From assembly GCF_900168685.1 (NCBI RefSeq), contig NZ_FVZN01000009.1, forward strand, positions 113,596 through 177,595: DNA of 64,000 bases, read 5' to 3'. A program made the position numbers and the translations under genes. A model generated the notes under the pieces. It was not told the origin of the DNA and made no database searches. It saw only the letters and a list, made by a program, of their open reading frames with translations. Below are positions 45,995-56,457 of the stretch, in pieces. The first letter of the stretch is position 1. The number at the start of each line of letters is the position of its first letter. Source of the DNA: Solibacillus isronensis (lineage in GTDB: Bacteria; Bacillota; Bacilli; Bacillales_A; Planococcaceae).

Positions 45995-46243
45995 CCGTGT
46001 GGCACCACCTTTAGGAAACTGTCTACCTCATATACAATATTATTTCTGATTCATTCAAAAATGTACAGTGTTCAATGAATAGTAATTTACGAGAAAGACA
46101 GATTTTGCCTAAAAAAGGACAAAATAATGTCTTTACCCATTTGTATTTCAAAATAAACTTATATTTTTCTATCCACTAAAAAAACATAAATATAAATATA
46201 TATGCAGCAAAAGACGGATATATTTCAAATTTGGTTAATTTTT

Positions 46244-46960
46244 TTATTTAATTGGTGTTTTATTAGGAACACCTGGTTTACGCGGGTATTTTTTGGGTGT
46301 TGATTTTACTTTATCAAATACATAAAGTGAACGTTCGCTTTCCTCTACCGGTAAATGGAATGCAAACTCTTCTATTAATTTTCCGCCTAATGTAGAGATG
46401 GCTTTTGTCGCATCTTTTAATTCTTCTGCACCTGCTGCGGCTTTTAACGCAACAAAATAACCGCCTTCTTTTGCTAATGGAATACATAGCTCTGATAATA
46501 CAGAAAGACGTGCTACAGCGCGGGCTGTGACAACATCAAATTTCTCACGGTATGCTGCATTTTGACCAAACTCTTCGGCACGGGCATGAACAAATGTCAT
46601 ATGATCCAAGTTTAACTCATTTGTTAAATGATTTAAAAATGTAATTCGTTTATTTAGTGAATCTACAATCGTAATTTGTAAATGCGGGAAGCAGATTTTA
46701 ATCGGAATACTCGGGAAGCCTGCACCTGCACCAACATCGCATACCGTTGTCACCTTCGTAAAATCAAAATAAAATGACGCACTGATTGAATCATAGAAGT
46801 GCTTTAAATAAACGCCTTCCAAATCCGTAATTGCCGTTAAGTTCATTTTTTCATTCCACTCAACTAACAGCTCAAAGTATTTTTTAAACTGCGCAATCTG
46901 GTGTTCTGAAAGCTCAATACCCTTTTCCTTCAATGCTTCGATAAACTGCTTTTCGTTCAT
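46244..46960 (-). CDS. rsmG: 16S rRNA (guanine-527-N7)-methyltransferase RsmG
   Basis: The 238-residue Rossmann-fold methyltransferase has the SAM-binding motif [16 protein letters not shown] and downstream [10 protein letters not shown]. It methylates G527 of 16S rRNA; loss gives low-level streptomycin resistance. It follows mnmG by 60 bp with a weak hairpin between, and has a GGAGGAG ribosome site. Confidence 0.97.
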   Translation of the reverse strand: MNEKQFIEALKEKGIELSEHQIAQFKKYFELLVEWNEKMNLTAITDLEGVYLKHFYDSISASFYFDFTKVTTVCDVGAGAGFPSIPIKICFPHLQITIVDSLNKRITFLNHLTNELNLDHMTFVHARAEEFGQNAAYREKFDVVTARAVARLSVLSELCIPLAKEGGYFVALKAAAGAEELKDATKAISTLGGKLIEEFAFHLPVEESERSLYVFDKVKSTPKKYPRKPGVPNKTPIK

Positions 46961-47020
46961 AAAATGACTCCTCCATATTAAAGAATGAGCGCCTTTTTTG
47001 GATAAAGACGCTCACATCAT

Positions 47021-48916
47021 TCAGTTCGTAGTTACTTTTGCAATTTTCCCTTGCTCAATATAGACAAGTAAAATTGAAACGTCCGCAGGGTTTACACCTG
47101 AAATACGCGATGCTTGAGCAATTGAAAGCGGCTGAACACTCTTAAGTTTCATGCGTGCTTCTGTCGCCAAGCTTGGAATAGCATCATAATCGATATTTTC
47201 AGGGATTTTCTTATCCTCAAGCTTCTTCATTTTCTCTACTTGCTGAAGAGCTTTTTGAATATACCCCTCATATTTTAATTGAATTTCAATCTGCTCTTTA
47301 ACATCATCTGAAAGTTCCACTTCTGATGGAGTTAGGGAAGCAACTAAATCATACGTCATTTCAGTACGTTTTAAAAGGTCTGCTCCGCGGATACCATCTT
47401 TTAGTTCCGCGCCGCCAGCATTGCGGATGACTTCTTGTGTCGTCGAATTCGGCTTAATAATAATTTCACGCAGACGGGCAATTTCCTGTTCAATCTGTGC
47501 TTTTTTCTCTTGGAACTTCGCATAACGGTCTTCTGTAATCATCCCTGCTTTATAACCGATTTCCGTTAAACGTAAATCTGCATTGTCATGACGTAATAGA
47601 AGACGGTACTCTGCACGAGAAGTTAATAAACGGTAAGGTTCATTCGTACCTTTTGTAACAAGGTCGTCAATTAATACACCGATATAGGCATCTGAACGGT
47701 CTAAAATAATTTCTTCACGGCCTAAAACTTTTGCTGCGGCATTCATTCCGGCCATTAACCCTTGCCCTGCTGCTTCTTCATAGCCTGAAGTACCGTTAAT
47801 TTGACCTGCTGTATAAAGACCTTGAATTTTTTTCGTTTCTAATGTTGGCCATAATTGTGTAGGAATAACTGAATCGTATTCAATCGCATAGCCTGCACGC
47901 ATCATTTCGGCATTTTCCAAACCAGGAATCGATGCGATTAATTTCTTTTGTACATGCTCCGGTAAGCTTGTTGATAAACCTTGAACATATACTTCACGTG
48001 TATTACGTCCTTCAGGCTCAAGGAAAATCTGGTGGCGCGGTTTGTCGTTAAAGCGCGTTACTTTATCTTCAATTGATGGGCAGTAACGTGGACCTGTCCC
48101 TTTAATCATCCCTGAAAACATTGGAGACAAATGCAGGTTTTCCTCAATTGTACGATGTGTTTCTTCTGTGGTATAAGTTAACCAGCAAGGAAGCTGATCC
48201 ATAATATATTCTGTTGTTTCAAAACTGAATGCACGGGGTACATCATCACCAGGTTGAATTTCCGTTTTTGAATAATCAATTGTACGGTTGTTTACACGTG
48301 GTGGTGTTCCTGTTTTAAAACGAATTAAGTCAAATCCTAATTCTTTTAGGTTATCCGCTAATTTAATCGATGGCTGCTGGTTGTTTGGACCTGAAGAATA
48401 TTTCAGATTTCCTAAAATAATTTCTCCACGTAAAAACGTACCTGTTGTAATAATAACAGCCGGTGCACGGTAAATTGCTCCAACTTGTGTAATGACACCT
48501 TTTACTGCGCCATCCTCTACAATTAGTTCATCGACCATTGCCTGATGAATTTGAAGGTTTTCTTCTTCTTCCAAAACCCGTTTCATCTCATGCTGATATT
48601 GGAATTTATCCGCTTGTGCACGTAAAGCGCGTACTGCTGGACCTTTCCCGGTATTTAACATACGCATTTGAATATGTGTTTTATCGATAATGCGTCCCAT
48701 TAAACCGCCAAGTGCATCAATTTCACGAACAACGATTCCTTTTGCAGGTCCGCCGACTGAAGGATTACATGGCATAAACGCAATCATATCTAAGTTAATT
48801 GTAAGCATGAGTGTTTTAGCACCCATTTTGGCAGCTGCATATGCAGATTCCACACCTGCATGTCCTGCACCAACAACGATTACGTCAAAATTACCTGCTT
48901 CGTATTGTATTGACAT
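47021..48916 (-). CDS. mnmG: tRNA uridine-34 modification enzyme MnmG (GidA)
   Basis: The 631-residue FAD protein has the dinucleotide motif [14 protein letters not shown], the GidA signatures [12 protein letters not shown] and the helical C-terminal domain that binds MnmE. With MnmE it places the carboxymethylaminomethyl group at C5 of the wobble uridine. It lies 27 bp behind mnmE. The ATG has an AGAGAGGAAG ribosome site. Confidence 0.98.
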   Translation of the reverse strand: MSIQYEAGNFDVIVVGAGHAGVESAYAAAKMGAKTLMLTINLDMIAFMPCNPSVGGPAKGIVVREIDALGGLMGRIIDKTHIQMRMLNTGKGPAVRALRAQADKFQYQHEMKRVLEEEENLQIHQAMVDELIVEDGAVKGVITQVGAIYRAPAVIITTGTFLRGEIILGNLKYSSGPNNQQPSIKLADNLKELGFDLIRFKTGTPPRVNNRTIDYSKTEIQPGDDVPRAFSFETTEYIMDQLPCWLTYTTEETHRTIEENLHLSPMFSGMIKGTGPRYCPSIEDKVTRFNDKPRHQIFLEPEGRNTREVYVQGLSTSLPEHVQKKLIASIPGLENAEMMRAGYAIEYDSVIPTQLWPTLETKKIQGLYTAGQINGTSGYEEAAGQGLMAGMNAAAKVLGREEIILDRSDAYIGVLIDDLVTKGTNEPYRLLTSRAEYRLLLRHDNADLRLTEIGYKAGMITEDRYAKFQEKKAQIEQEIARLREIIIKPNSTTQEVIRNAGGAELKDGIRGADLLKRTEMTYDLVASLTPSEVELSDDVKEQIEIQLKYEGYIQKALQQVEKMKKLEDKKIPENIDYDAIPSLATEARMKLKSVQPLSIAQASRISGVNPADVSILLVYIEQGKIAKVTTN

Positions 48917-48943
48917 GTTGTTCTTCCTCTCTTTTATTCCGAT

Positions 48944-50329
48944 TTATTTCCCTAAACAGAACTGCGAGAATAGCTGATTAATTAAGCTTTCCTGTACAGT
49001 ATCTCCAATAATTTCACCAAGAATCTCCCATGTACGTGTCACATCGATTTGAATCATATCGACAGGTACACCTGATTCAGCTGCAGCAAGCGCATCTTCA
49101 ATTACCTGTTGTGCTTGATGCAATAGTGCAATATGTCGCGCATTTGATACATATGTTAAATCATTCGCTTCCACTTGCCCTTCAAAGAACAATGCTGCAA
49201 TTGCTTCTTCCAGCTCAATTACACCTTCTTCTTTCAATAACGAAGTCGTTACGACACGATGTTTTCCAGCCAATTCATGAACACGGTTTAAATCGATTTT
49301 ACGTTCGATATCTGTCTTGTTGACAACGACAATATAATCCATCGCCTGAATCGTTTCAAAAAGGCGTTCATCTTCTTCTGTAAGCTCTTCTCCGTAATTT
49401 AATACAAGCAATATTAAATCAGCATCTTTTAATGCCTCTCTCGAACGCTCAACACCAATTCGTTCAACGATATCTTCTGTTTCCCGAATACCTGCTGTAT
49501 CAACTAAACGTAAAGGAACTCCTCGTACGTTTACGTATTCTTCAATAATATCACGAGTTGTGCCTGCAATGTCGGTAACAATTGCTTTATTTTCTTGAAC
49601 TAAACTATTTAAAAGAGATGATTTACCTACGTTTGGACGTCCTAAAATAACGGTAGATAAACCTTCACGTAAAATTTTACCTTGAGATGATGTTTGAAGT
49701 AATTTAATAATTTCCTCTCGTACCCAACCGCATTTTTCAAGAAGTACAGGAATCGTCATTTCTTCTACATCGTCATATTCCGGATAATCAATGTTTACTT
49801 CCACTTGTGCCAACGTCTCTAATAATGCCTGGCGTAAAGATGTAATAAGACGTGAAAGCTTTCCATCCATCTGGCCGAGCGCAACATTCATTGCACGATC
49901 GGTTTTTGCACGAATTAAATCCATTACCGCTTCTGCCTGTGACAAGTCGATACGGCCATTTAAGAATGCACGCTTCGTAAATTCTCCAGGCTCTGCTAAA
50001 CGTGCACCATACCGTAATACAAGCTGCAGTACTCGGTTAACAGATACAATACCGCCATGACAATTGATTTCGACAACATCTTCACGTGTAAATGTTTTAG
50101 GTCCGCGCATTAAGCTCAACATAACTTCCTCTACCACTTCATCGGTTTTCGGGTCGATCAAATGTCCGTAATGGATAGTATGTGTCGCAACGTCCGTCAG
50201 ACGCTTATGATTTGGTGATTTAAATATTTTATCTGCAATCGCTACCGCCTCATCGCCGCTCAGACGAACAATCGCAATAGCTCCTTCTCCCATCGGAGTG
50301 GAAATCGCAGCAATCGTATCGAATTCCAT
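48944..50329 (-). CDS. mnmE: tRNA-modification GTPase MnmE (TrmE)
   Basis: The 461-residue protein has an N-terminal folate-binding domain, a helical domain, and an inserted Ras-like G domain (G1 [25 protein letters not shown]). It ends with the C-x-G-K motif FCLGK needed for modification. Partner of MnmG in wobble-uridine modification. The ATG has an AGGAGG ribosome site; two abutting DnaA boxes lie just upstream. Confidence 0.98.
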   Translation of the reverse strand: MEFDTIAAISTPMGEGAIAIVRLSGDEAVAIADKIFKSPNHKRLTDVATHTIHYGHLIDPKTDEVVEEVMLSLMRGPKTFTREDVVEINCHGGIVSVNRVLQLVLRYGARLAEPGEFTKRAFLNGRIDLSQAEAVMDLIRAKTDRAMNVALGQMDGKLSRLITSLRQALLETLAQVEVNIDYPEYDDVEEMTIPVLLEKCGWVREEIIKLLQTSSQGKILREGLSTVILGRPNVGKSSLLNSLVQENKAIVTDIAGTTRDIIEEYVNVRGVPLRLVDTAGIRETEDIVERIGVERSREALKDADLILLVLNYGEELTEEDERLFETIQAMDYIVVVNKTDIERKIDLNRVHELAGKHRVVTTSLLKEEGVIELEEAIAALFFEGQVEANDLTYVSNARHIALLHQAQQVIEDALAAAESGVPVDMIQIDVTRTWEILGEIIGDTVQESLINQLFSQFCLGK

Positions 50330-50350
50330 TTATATCCTCCTATTTCAGTG

Positions 50351-50368
50351 TTATCCACATGTGGATAA
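50351..50368. promoter_or_regulatory. Two abutting head-to-head DnaA boxes before mnmE
   Basis: TTATCCACATGTGGATAA is an 18-bp perfect palindrome made of two complete consensus DnaA boxes with no spacer. It lies 21 bp before the mnmE start codon, about 3 kb from oriC. Confidence 0.75.
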
Positions 50369-50455
50369 ATCACATCCGTGCTATACTAACTAACAATTTA
50401 GACTAACATATTTTTATTAAAATCTAAAGTAATGTAGATTTGGTTCCATCTCTCA

Positions 50456-50490
50456 TTAAAAAAACGACCTATCCAAAAGAATAGGTCGAA
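50456..50490 (-). terminator. Terminator of the yidC-jag unit
   Basis: The 8-bp stem CGACCTAT/ATAGGTCG with an 8-nt loop is followed by TTTTTTT on the minus strand. Confidence 0.85.
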
Positions 50491-50503
50491 ATCTGTCTGT
50501 ATA

Positions 50504-51268
50504 TTATTTTACTGGCTCAATCACTAAATATCGATTTGGTTCGACACCTTCTGAGTGTGTTTCGATATCTATTCGATTTGCCAAAGCATTATGAATAATT
50601 TTTCGTTCATAAGATGCCATAGGTTCAAATGATACGGGTTTTCGTGTTCGAATAGCCTTGTCCGCCATGCGTAATGCCAGCTGTTCAAGTGCTGCTTGAC
50701 GTCGCTCACGATAATCTTCCACATCCATTTGTAAAATCATAAACGATTTGGCTGTTTTATTAAGAATGAGCTGAGTTAAATGTTGAAGCGCATTTAATGT
50801 AAGGCCACGCTTTCCAATTAATAACGCTGCTTTCTCGCTCGATAACTTAAATGAAACATGTTTACCATCTGTTTCATGGTCAATTGTTAAATCTGTAATT
50901 CCCATTCCTAGAGCAATATTCGTTAAATACTGTTTTGACTCTTCAATGGGGTACACTTGTTGTTGTTCATGGTGAATTGGTTGATCTTCATTTGCTGAAA
51001 CCGGCTCATTCTCGATTGTTTCCTCGACAATTGTCAGTTCTTCCACATCAGATGCAGAATCTGAAGTCGTCTCTTGATCCACTTGCTGCTGAACAATTTC
51101 CTTTACTGTGACACGAACTTCAGCATTTCGTGCCCCAAAACCTAAAAATCCTTTTTTACCCTCTTGTAAAACTTCCACATCAACTTGTTCACGAGTATGG
51201 CCAAGCTTTTGTAACGCTAATGAGATCGCTTCTTCTACTGTTGCGCCTATTTGCGTAGTTTGTTTCAC
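50504..51268 (-). CDS. jag: RNA-binding protein Jag (KhpB)
   Basis: The 254-residue protein has the Jag_N domain (residues 5-55), an acidic Glu-rich linker (about 60-120), a KH domain with the degenerate loop GKRGLTLNALQHL, and an R3H domain (RERRQAALEQLALRMADKA). It binds RNA, usually with KhpA, and influences wall growth and sporulation. GTG start after AAAGGGGCG. It directly follows yidC without a gap, as in B. subtilis spoIIIJ-jag. Confidence 0.94.
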   Translation of the reverse strand: MKQTTQIGATVEEAISLALQKLGHTREQVDVEVLQEGKKGFLGFGARNAEVRVTVKEIVQQQVDQETTSDSASDVEELTIVEETIENEPVSANEDQPIHHEQQQVYPIEESKQYLTNIALGMGITDLTIDHETDGKHVSFKLSSEKAALLIGKRGLTLNALQHLTQLILNKTAKSFMILQMDVEDYRERRQAALEQLALRMADKAIRTRKPVSFEPMASYERKIIHNALANRIDIETHSEGVEPNRYLVIEPVK

Positions 51269-52051
51269 TTATTTCGCCCCTTTAGCATCGGTAGCATCCG
51301 GTTTATTTTTATTCCAAGGTTTGTAAATAACAAGGTTTTGTAATACAGATACAAAGTTTCCGACTACCCAATACAATGATAACGCGGCTGGTAAAATAAT
51401 ACCGAAACCAACAATCATTAATGGCATGATGTACATCATAATTTTCATTTGCGGGTTATCTACTGCTGGTCCAGTCATTAATACAACATACTGGATAAGA
51501 CCTGCGATAACAGCAAATACAATACTTGGCTCCGCTAATGGAACCGATAAAAACGTCCCTAATTCAAATGCATCCGGTGTTGCATTCATACGGCTAATCG
51601 CATGATAGAAACCGATTAAAATCGGCATTTGGACAAGAATCGGTAAACAGCCGGCTAACGGGTTAACACCAGAAGTCTGCATTAACTGCATCATTTCCTG
51701 CTGGTACTTTTGCTGAGTTACCGCGTCTTTTGAGCTGTATTTTGCTTGCAGCTCTTTTAGCTTCGGTTGCATTTCCTGCATTTTCTTAGAACTTTTTACT
51801 TGTTTAATAGTTAAAGGCAGAATAATTAGACGAATAATAACAGTTACGATAATAATTGCAAATGCATAATTCGCAGCACTACCCTCAAACATATCAGCAA
51901 AAAGCTTGATAAATGATACTAATGGCCAAACAATATATTCATTCCAAAAGCCATCACTTTCAGATGAAATTGGTTGGTCAAATTCTGTACAGCCTGATAG
52001 CAGTAATACTACTGAAACAAGTGACAGCATTATCCATAGATTTTTCTTCAA
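51269..52051 (-). CDS. yidC: Membrane protein insertase YidC / SpoIIIJ
   Basis: The 260-residue lipoprotein insertase has lipobox LLSGC (Cys21 of the chosen start), then the conserved five-helix YidC core with the hydrophilic-groove Arg in VTVIIRLIILPL. It inserts membrane proteins with or without Sec; one paralogue is needed in sporulation (SpoIIIJ). The TTG chosen lies seven nt after AGGGGG and gives MKKNLWIMLS; an ATG ten codons earlier (52081) lacks a ribosome site. Confidence 0.93.
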   Translation of the reverse strand: MKKNLWIMLSLVSVVLLLSGCTEFDQPISSESDGFWNEYIVWPLVSFIKLFADMFEGSAANYAFAIIIVTVIIRLIILPLTIKQVKSSKKMQEMQPKLKELQAKYSSKDAVTQQKYQQEMMQLMQTSGVNPLAGCLPILVQMPILIGFYHAISRMNATPDAFELGTFLSVPLAEPSIVFAVIAGLIQYVVLMTGPAVDNPQMKIMMYIMPLMIVGFGIILPAALSLYWVVGNFVSVLQNLVIYKPWNKNKPDATDAKGAK

Positions 52052-52182
52052 CCTTCTTCCCCCTAAAGCAAATCTATTCAATTTTTATGACAATATTTTA
52101 CCATTACGGACGTTCGTACACTACTAATTGTTCTGTAAATTCAAATTTTAGAGCATTGAATTAGTAACAATTAAATGTGGAA

Positions 52183-52524
52183 CTATCCTTTATATACTCT
52201 TGCAACCTTTAAAACATGCTGCAAGCTTTTTTTGGTTTCGTGAAAATCCAGTGTGGCCGCCTGCGTTCTGGCGATAATAACATAATCCATATCTTGTTTT
52301 ACTTCATCTTTTAATTCAAGAAAAGCTTGGCGAATATAGCGTTTCACTTGAACCCGAGTGACCGCATTTCCTACTTTTTTGCTCACTGATAAGCCAATAC
52401 GAAACGCCTGTTGTTCTTCCTTTTTCAAGCAATATACAACAAATTGGCGATTCGCAAACGACTTACCTTTTTTAAACACCTTTTGAAAATCTTCATTTTT
52501 CTTTATACGTTGGCGTTTATTCAT
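52183..52524 (-). CDS. rnpA: Ribonuclease P protein component
   Basis: The 113-residue basic protein starts [22 protein letters not shown] and has the RNR-like basic helix ([15 protein letters not shown]). It supports the catalytic RNase P RNA in maturation of tRNA 5' ends. Between rpmH and rnpA a terminator-like hairpin may set the ratio of the two products. Confidence 0.96.
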   Translation of the reverse strand: MNKRQRIKKNEDFQKVFKKGKSFANRQFVVYCLKKEEQQAFRIGLSVSKKVGNAVTRVQVKRYIRQAFLELKDEVKQDMDYVIIARTQAATLDFHETKKSLQHVLKVARVYKG

Positions 52525-52582
52525 GATCCATTCACCTGCTCCATCTAATCATTGGTACTTTTTTTGCTCATTCAACAACGAT

Positions 52583-52617
52583 AAAAGAAAAAAAAGACCA
52601 CTGATGTGGCTCAGTGG
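52583..52617 (-). terminator. Hairpin terminator/attenuator between rpmH and rnpA
   Basis: The stem CCACTGA/TCAGTGG with a 6-nt loop is followed by TCTTTTTTTTCTTTT on the minus strand, immediately after the rpmH stop codon. Since rnpA has no clear own promoter, partial read-through is likely. Confidence 0.8.
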
Positions 52618-52619
52618 AC

Positions 52620-52754
52620 TTATGCTGATAATACTTTTCTTCCTTTTTTACGACGGCGAGCTAATACGTTACGGCCGTTTTTAGTGCTCATACGAGCGCG
52701 GAAACCGTGAACTTTAGAGTGCTTACGTTTTTTAGGTTGGTACGTGCGTTTCAT
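52620..52754 (-). CDS. rpmH: Ribosomal protein L34
   Basis: The 44-residue protein [20 protein letters not shown]... is complete L34, ending [12 protein letters not shown]. Its ATG follows an AGGAGGTG site at about 8 nt. It marks the left border of oriC in nearly all bacteria. Confidence 0.97.
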   Translation of the reverse strand: MKRTYQPKKRKHSKVHGFRARMSTKNGRNVLARRRKKGRKVLSA

Positions 52755-52913
52755 TTATATACACCTCCTGAATTCGAGCGTTACTATATCTATCTCTACA
52801 TACAGACCATGATATTATATAAAGAATAAAACCTATTTGTCAATGCTTCAATTTTATTTTTCTCTTTTTCCTTATAAACCTCATATAATCCCCTTGCTGA
52901 TCTACAATCCCAC

Positions 52914-53212
52914 TTATCCACAATTTATAAAATTAATTTAAGTTTATGTTGTGAATAGTATTTTTGCCCTTAAAAATTATCCACAGCGTTTATCTACAGG
53001 TTTTTCACATATAACAAACCTGTGGACAACTGTTATGTATATAACATATGATTATGTGGATAAGATCGTTTAAGTATTGAAATACCTAACTTTATTTGAT
53101 ACGATAACTGTGTTTTACTTTGTGGAATTCTTTTCTGGGAAATATATTATCCACAATTGTTGATAATCTGTGGACAAAGATTTCCCCTACTCTAGAACAA
53201 CCTTTATCCACA
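52914..53212. other. oriC: oriC, part 1: DnaA-box cluster upstream of dnaA
   Basis: Perfect TTATCCACA boxes lie at 52914-52922, 52977-52985, 53147-53155 and 53204-53212 (plus) and at 53055-53063 (minus). One-mismatch boxes lie at 52990-52998, 53021-53029 (minus) and 53169-53177 (minus). Together with the second cluster after dnaA this is a bipartite origin as in B. subtilis. The 690-bp gap between rpmH and dnaA contains no supported gene. Confidence 0.9.
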
Positions 53213-53265
53213 ACTTGTGGTTATGTGTATGAACTCCTTTTTAATTATAAAATATATATTTTATA

Positions 53266-53308
53266 GCTCTGTTTCCTATTAACCATCTAACAGAGCCTTT
53301 CTTTTTTC
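53266..53308 (+). terminator. Plus-strand terminator between oriC cluster and dnaA
   Basis: The stem GCTCTGTT/AACAGAGC with a 15-nt loop is followed by CTTTCTTTTTT. No gene precedes it on this strand, so it would stop transcripts that arise inside oriC before they enter dnaA. Confidence 0.65.
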
Positions 53309-53441
53309 GTAAGCAGGAAAGTTTGCATTTGTAAGGAAATTCACATAAAAAGAGACTCTCAACTAATCTTTGTTAGTATGAGCTTTGTCATTTAAATATA
53401 CGAATCGAATGTGAAATGAATTAATGAAAGGAAGAAAGAGC

Positions 53442-54785
53442 TTGGAACATTTAGAAAACCTATGGAATGCCGTCCTTGCCCAAGCTGAACAGAAAATCTC
53501 GAAACCGAGCTTTGATACTTGGCTGAAATCAACAAAACTTCTTGCACATAGTGGCACAAAAGTGACGATTTCCGCGCCTAACTCTTTTGCCCGCGATTGG
53601 CTTGAACAATACTACATCCATATGATTACAGGAATATTAAACGAGTTAACTGGAGAGGATCTAGTCATTAATTTTGTTGTCCAGAAAGATCAGGCCGCAG
53701 ATGACTTTGAACTACCGCCCCCAATTACTCAAGCAAAATCAAGTGAACACCATGACATTACCCCAGGTATGCTCAATCCAAAGTACACATTTGATACATT
53801 CGTTATTGGTTCCGGTAACCGCTTTGCCCATGCAGCGAGCTTAGCAGTAGCAGAGGCACCTGCAAAAGCTTACAACCCGTTCTTTATTTATGGGGGGGTA
53901 GGTTTAGGAAAAACTCACTTAATGCATGCAATTGGACATTATGTAAAAGAACATAATCCGACAGCAAATGTCGTCTATTTATCATCTGAAAAATTCACAA
54001 ATGAGTTTATTAACTCGATTCGTGATAATAAAACAATCGATTTTCGAAATAAATACCGCAATGTTGATGTACTGCTAATAGATGATATTCAATTTTTGGC
54101 TGGTAAGGAATCGACACAAGAGGAATTCTTCCATACATTCAATACACTGCATGAAGAATCAAAGCAGATTGTCATCTCAAGTGACCGTCCTCCAAAGGAA
54201 ATTCCAACTTTAGAGGATCGTTTGCGTTCACGCTTTGAATGGGGATTAATTACTGATATTGCACCACCTGATTTAGAAACACGTATTGCGATTTTACGTA
54301 AAAAAGCAAAAGCAGATGGACTTGATATTCCGAATGAAGTCATGCTTTATATTGCCAACCAAGTTGATACGAATATTCGTGAACTTGAGGGGGCATTGAT
54401 CCGCGTTGTGGCCTATTCATCTTTAGTAAATATGGATGTTTCGCCTGAACTTGCTGCTGAAGCTTTAAAAGATATTATGCCAAATTCAAAACCACGCATG
54501 ATTTCTATTTTGGATATTCAAACAGCAACTGGAGAGCATTTTAATATTCGACTGGAAGACTTTTCGGCAAAACGCCGTACAAAATCCATTGCCTTTCCAA
54601 GACAAGTTGCGATGTACTTATCTCGTGAGTTAACCGATTTTTCTTTGCCGAAAATTGGTGAAGAGTTTGGAGGCCGTGATCATACAACAGTAATCCATGC
54701 CCATGAGAAAATCTCTTCTTTACTTAAAACAGATCAGCAGCTTCAGCAGGATATTAAACAAATTCGTAGTATGTTAGGTAAATAA
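53442..54785 (+). CDS. dnaA: Chromosomal replication initiator DnaA
   Basis: The 447-residue AAA+ initiator has domain I ([24 protein letters not shown]), a linker, Walker [17 protein letters not shown], Walker [10 protein letters not shown], and domain IV with the signature [11 protein letters not shown] that binds DnaA boxes. The TTG chosen gives the family start and lies nine nt after AAGGA; the ATG six codons earlier has no ribosome site. DnaA boxes lie on both sides of the gene, consistent with autoregulation. Confidence 0.95.
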   Translation: MEHLENLWNAVLAQAEQKISKPSFDTWLKSTKLLAHSGTKVTISAPNSFARDWLEQYYIHMITGILNELTGEDLVINFVVQKDQAADDFELPPPITQAKSSEHHDITPGMLNPKYTFDTFVIGSGNRFAHAASLAVAEAPAKAYNPFFIYGGVGLGKTHLMHAIGHYVKEHNPTANVVYLSSEKFTNEFINSIRDNKTIDFRNKYRNVDVLLIDDIQFLAGKESTQEEFFHTFNTLHEESKQIVISSDRPPKEIPTLEDRLRSRFEWGLITDIAPPDLETRIAILRKKAKADGLDIPNEVMLYIANQVDTNIRELEGALIRVVAYSSLVNMDVSPELAAEALKDIMPNSKPRMISILDIQTATGEHFNIRLEDFSAKRRTKSIAFPRQVAMYLSRELTDFSLPKIGEEFGGRDHTTVIHAHEKISSLLKTDQQLQQDIKQIRSMLGK

Positions 54786-54830
54786 ACTCTGTGTATAACT
54801 TTATCTTTTTCACACAAGACTATTCACAAC

Positions 54831-54945
54831 TTATCAACATGTGGATAGCGCTCTCTACCTGTGCAAAATAGGGGTTATCCACAAATTCACAGGCCCTATT
54901 ACTATATCTATTAATATCTTTAAATAAATAATTAATTATATAAGA
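54831..54945. other. oriC: oriC, part 2: unwinding region between dnaA and dnaN
   Basis: DnaA boxes lie at 54875-54883 (perfect), 54840-54848 (minus, one mismatch) and 54831-54839 (TTATCAACA). Downstream of the perfect box follow a short GC-rich stretch (AGGCCC) and the triplet series CTA-TTA-CTA-TAT-CTA-TTA (54896-54913). This matches the DnaA-trio organisation of the basal unwinding system. An AT-only tract follows to about 54945 as the probable melting site. Confidence 0.8.
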
Positions 54946-54956
54946 GAGGTAAACTA

Positions 54957-56093
54957 ATGAAATTTACTATTTTACGTGATCGTCTTTTAGCAGGATTAAA
55001 CGATGTAATGAAAGCTGTAAGTTCTAAAACGACAATCCCTATTTTAACGGGGATTAAAATTGATGTTACAAACGAAGGTATGACGTTAACTGGTAGTGAT
55101 GCAGACATTACAATCCAGACATTCATTCCTGTAGAAGAAAATGGCGAACAAATTATGGATATTACACAAACAGGCTCTATTGTGCTACAAGCTCGTATGT
55201 ACAATGAAATTATCCGTAAATTGCCTACTAATGAAGTAGAAATCGAAATTACAAACGGCTATGCAACAATCATCCGATCAGGAAAGTCAGAGTTCCACCT
55301 TATCGGCTCAGATGCAACGGAATATCCACAGTTACCTGAAATTGCTGCTGACCGCCAATTTACGATTCCAACAGATTTATTAAAGTCAGTTATTAGAGAA
55401 ACTGTATTTGCTGTAGCGACATCGGAAAGTCGTCCGGTGTTGACAGGTGTAAACTGGAAAGTTGAAGGTGATGCATTAATATGCGTTGCAACGGATAGTC
55501 ACCGATTAGCACGTCGCAAAGTGAATCTTGAAAATTTACCAAATGATATTACTTCAGTCGTAATTCCAGGTAAAAGCTTAAATGAATTGAACAAAATTTT
55601 AGAAGACACAAATAATCCTGTACAAATCGTACTGACAAACCAGCATGTATTATTTAAAACAGATGATGTCCTGTTCTTCTCTCGTCTTTTAGAAGGCAAT
55701 TATCCGGATACATCACGTTTAATTCCAGAAGAGTTTAAAACAATGATTACGATTAACGGAAAATCTTTATTGCAGGCAATTGACCGTGCTTCACTTTTAG
55801 CTCGTGAAGACCGCAATAATGTTGTTCGTTTTGAAACACTGGAAAATCAAACAGTCGAAATTTCATCGAATTCACCTGAGATCGGTAAAGTTGAAGAGCA
55901 GATTCAAGTGGAAAGTTTGGAAGGTGAAACATTAAAGATTTCATTCAGTGCGAAATATATGATGGAAGCCTTAAAAGCGATTGATGGACAAGATGTAGTA
56001 ATTGAATTTACAGGTGCAATGCGCCCGTTCATCTTACGTTCTGTTGCAGATGATGCAATTTTGCAATTGATTTTACCGGTACGTACTTACTAA
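54957..56093 (+). CDS. dnaN: DNA polymerase III beta subunit (sliding clamp)
   Basis: The 378-residue protein is a complete three-domain clamp (MKFTILRDRLLAGLNDVMKAV, ATDSHRLARRKV, C-terminal LILPVRTY). As a ring-shaped dimer it tethers the polymerase to DNA. The ATG follows AAGAGAGGT. A terminator separates it from yaaA. Confidence 0.98.
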   Translation: MKFTILRDRLLAGLNDVMKAVSSKTTIPILTGIKIDVTNEGMTLTGSDADITIQTFIPVEENGEQIMDITQTGSIVLQARMYNEIIRKLPTNEVEIEITNGYATIIRSGKSEFHLIGSDATEYPQLPEIAADRQFTIPTDLLKSVIRETVFAVATSESRPVLTGVNWKVEGDALICVATDSHRLARRKVNLENLPNDITSVVIPGKSLNELNKILEDTNNPVQIVLTNQHVLFKTDDVLFFSRLLEGNYPDTSRLIPEEFKTMITINGKSLLQAIDRASLLAREDRNNVVRFETLENQTVEISSNSPEIGKVEEQIQVESLEGETLKISFSAKYMMEALKAIDGQDVVIEFTGAMRPFILRSVADDAILQLILPVRTY

Positions 56094-56110
56094 AATTCAA
56101 TAAAATTTTA

Positions 56111-56152
56111 AAAGGAATGGTCTTAACTTGTTATTGAGACCGTTCCTTTTTT
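56111..56152 (+). terminator. Terminator of dnaA-dnaN
   Basis: AAAGGAATGGTCT pairs with AGACCGTTCCTTT (one wobble) around a 13-nt loop, followed by TTTTT. Confidence 0.85.
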
Positions 56153-56217
56153 ACTTATGGACGATTTTTAGGTATGATAGAATGATAAGACTTTATTTAA
56201 GTGGAGGATGACTTACG

Positions 56218-56454
56218 TTGAATGAATTAGTAATTGATACAGAATATATAACGCTTGGTCAAGCGCTGAAAATGACAGATGCAATTAGCTCTGGCGGTAT
56301 GGCAAAGTGGTTTTTAAGTGAACATGAAGTGTTTGTAAATGGAGAAGTGGAAGATCGTCGCGGGAAAAAACTGCGTCATGGAGATGTAATTAATATTCCT
56401 GGTGTAGGACGCTACAAAATTGTCGATGCATTTATTCAAAACGGAGAAAATTAA
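56218..56454 (+). CDS. yaaA: S4-domain RNA-binding protein YaaA
   Basis: The 78-residue protein consists of an S4 RNA-binding domain (YITLGQALKMTDAISSGGMAK, given in part, and VNGEVEDRRGKKLRHGDVI). The Bacillus homologue takes part in ribosome (50S) assembly. The TTG start lies ten nt after GGAGG. It is fixed in position between dnaN and recF in Bacillales, three bp before recF. Confidence 0.93.
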   Translation: MNELVIDTEYITLGQALKMTDAISSGGMAKWFLSEHEVFVNGEVEDRRGKKLRHGDVINIPGVGRYKIVDAFIQNGEN

Positions 56455-56457
56455 TAC

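Noticed and set aside
46984..47018. Terminator between mnmG and rsmG
   Set aside because: The GAGCG/CGCTC hairpin has no T-run on the minus strand and the two genes are usually co-transcribed.
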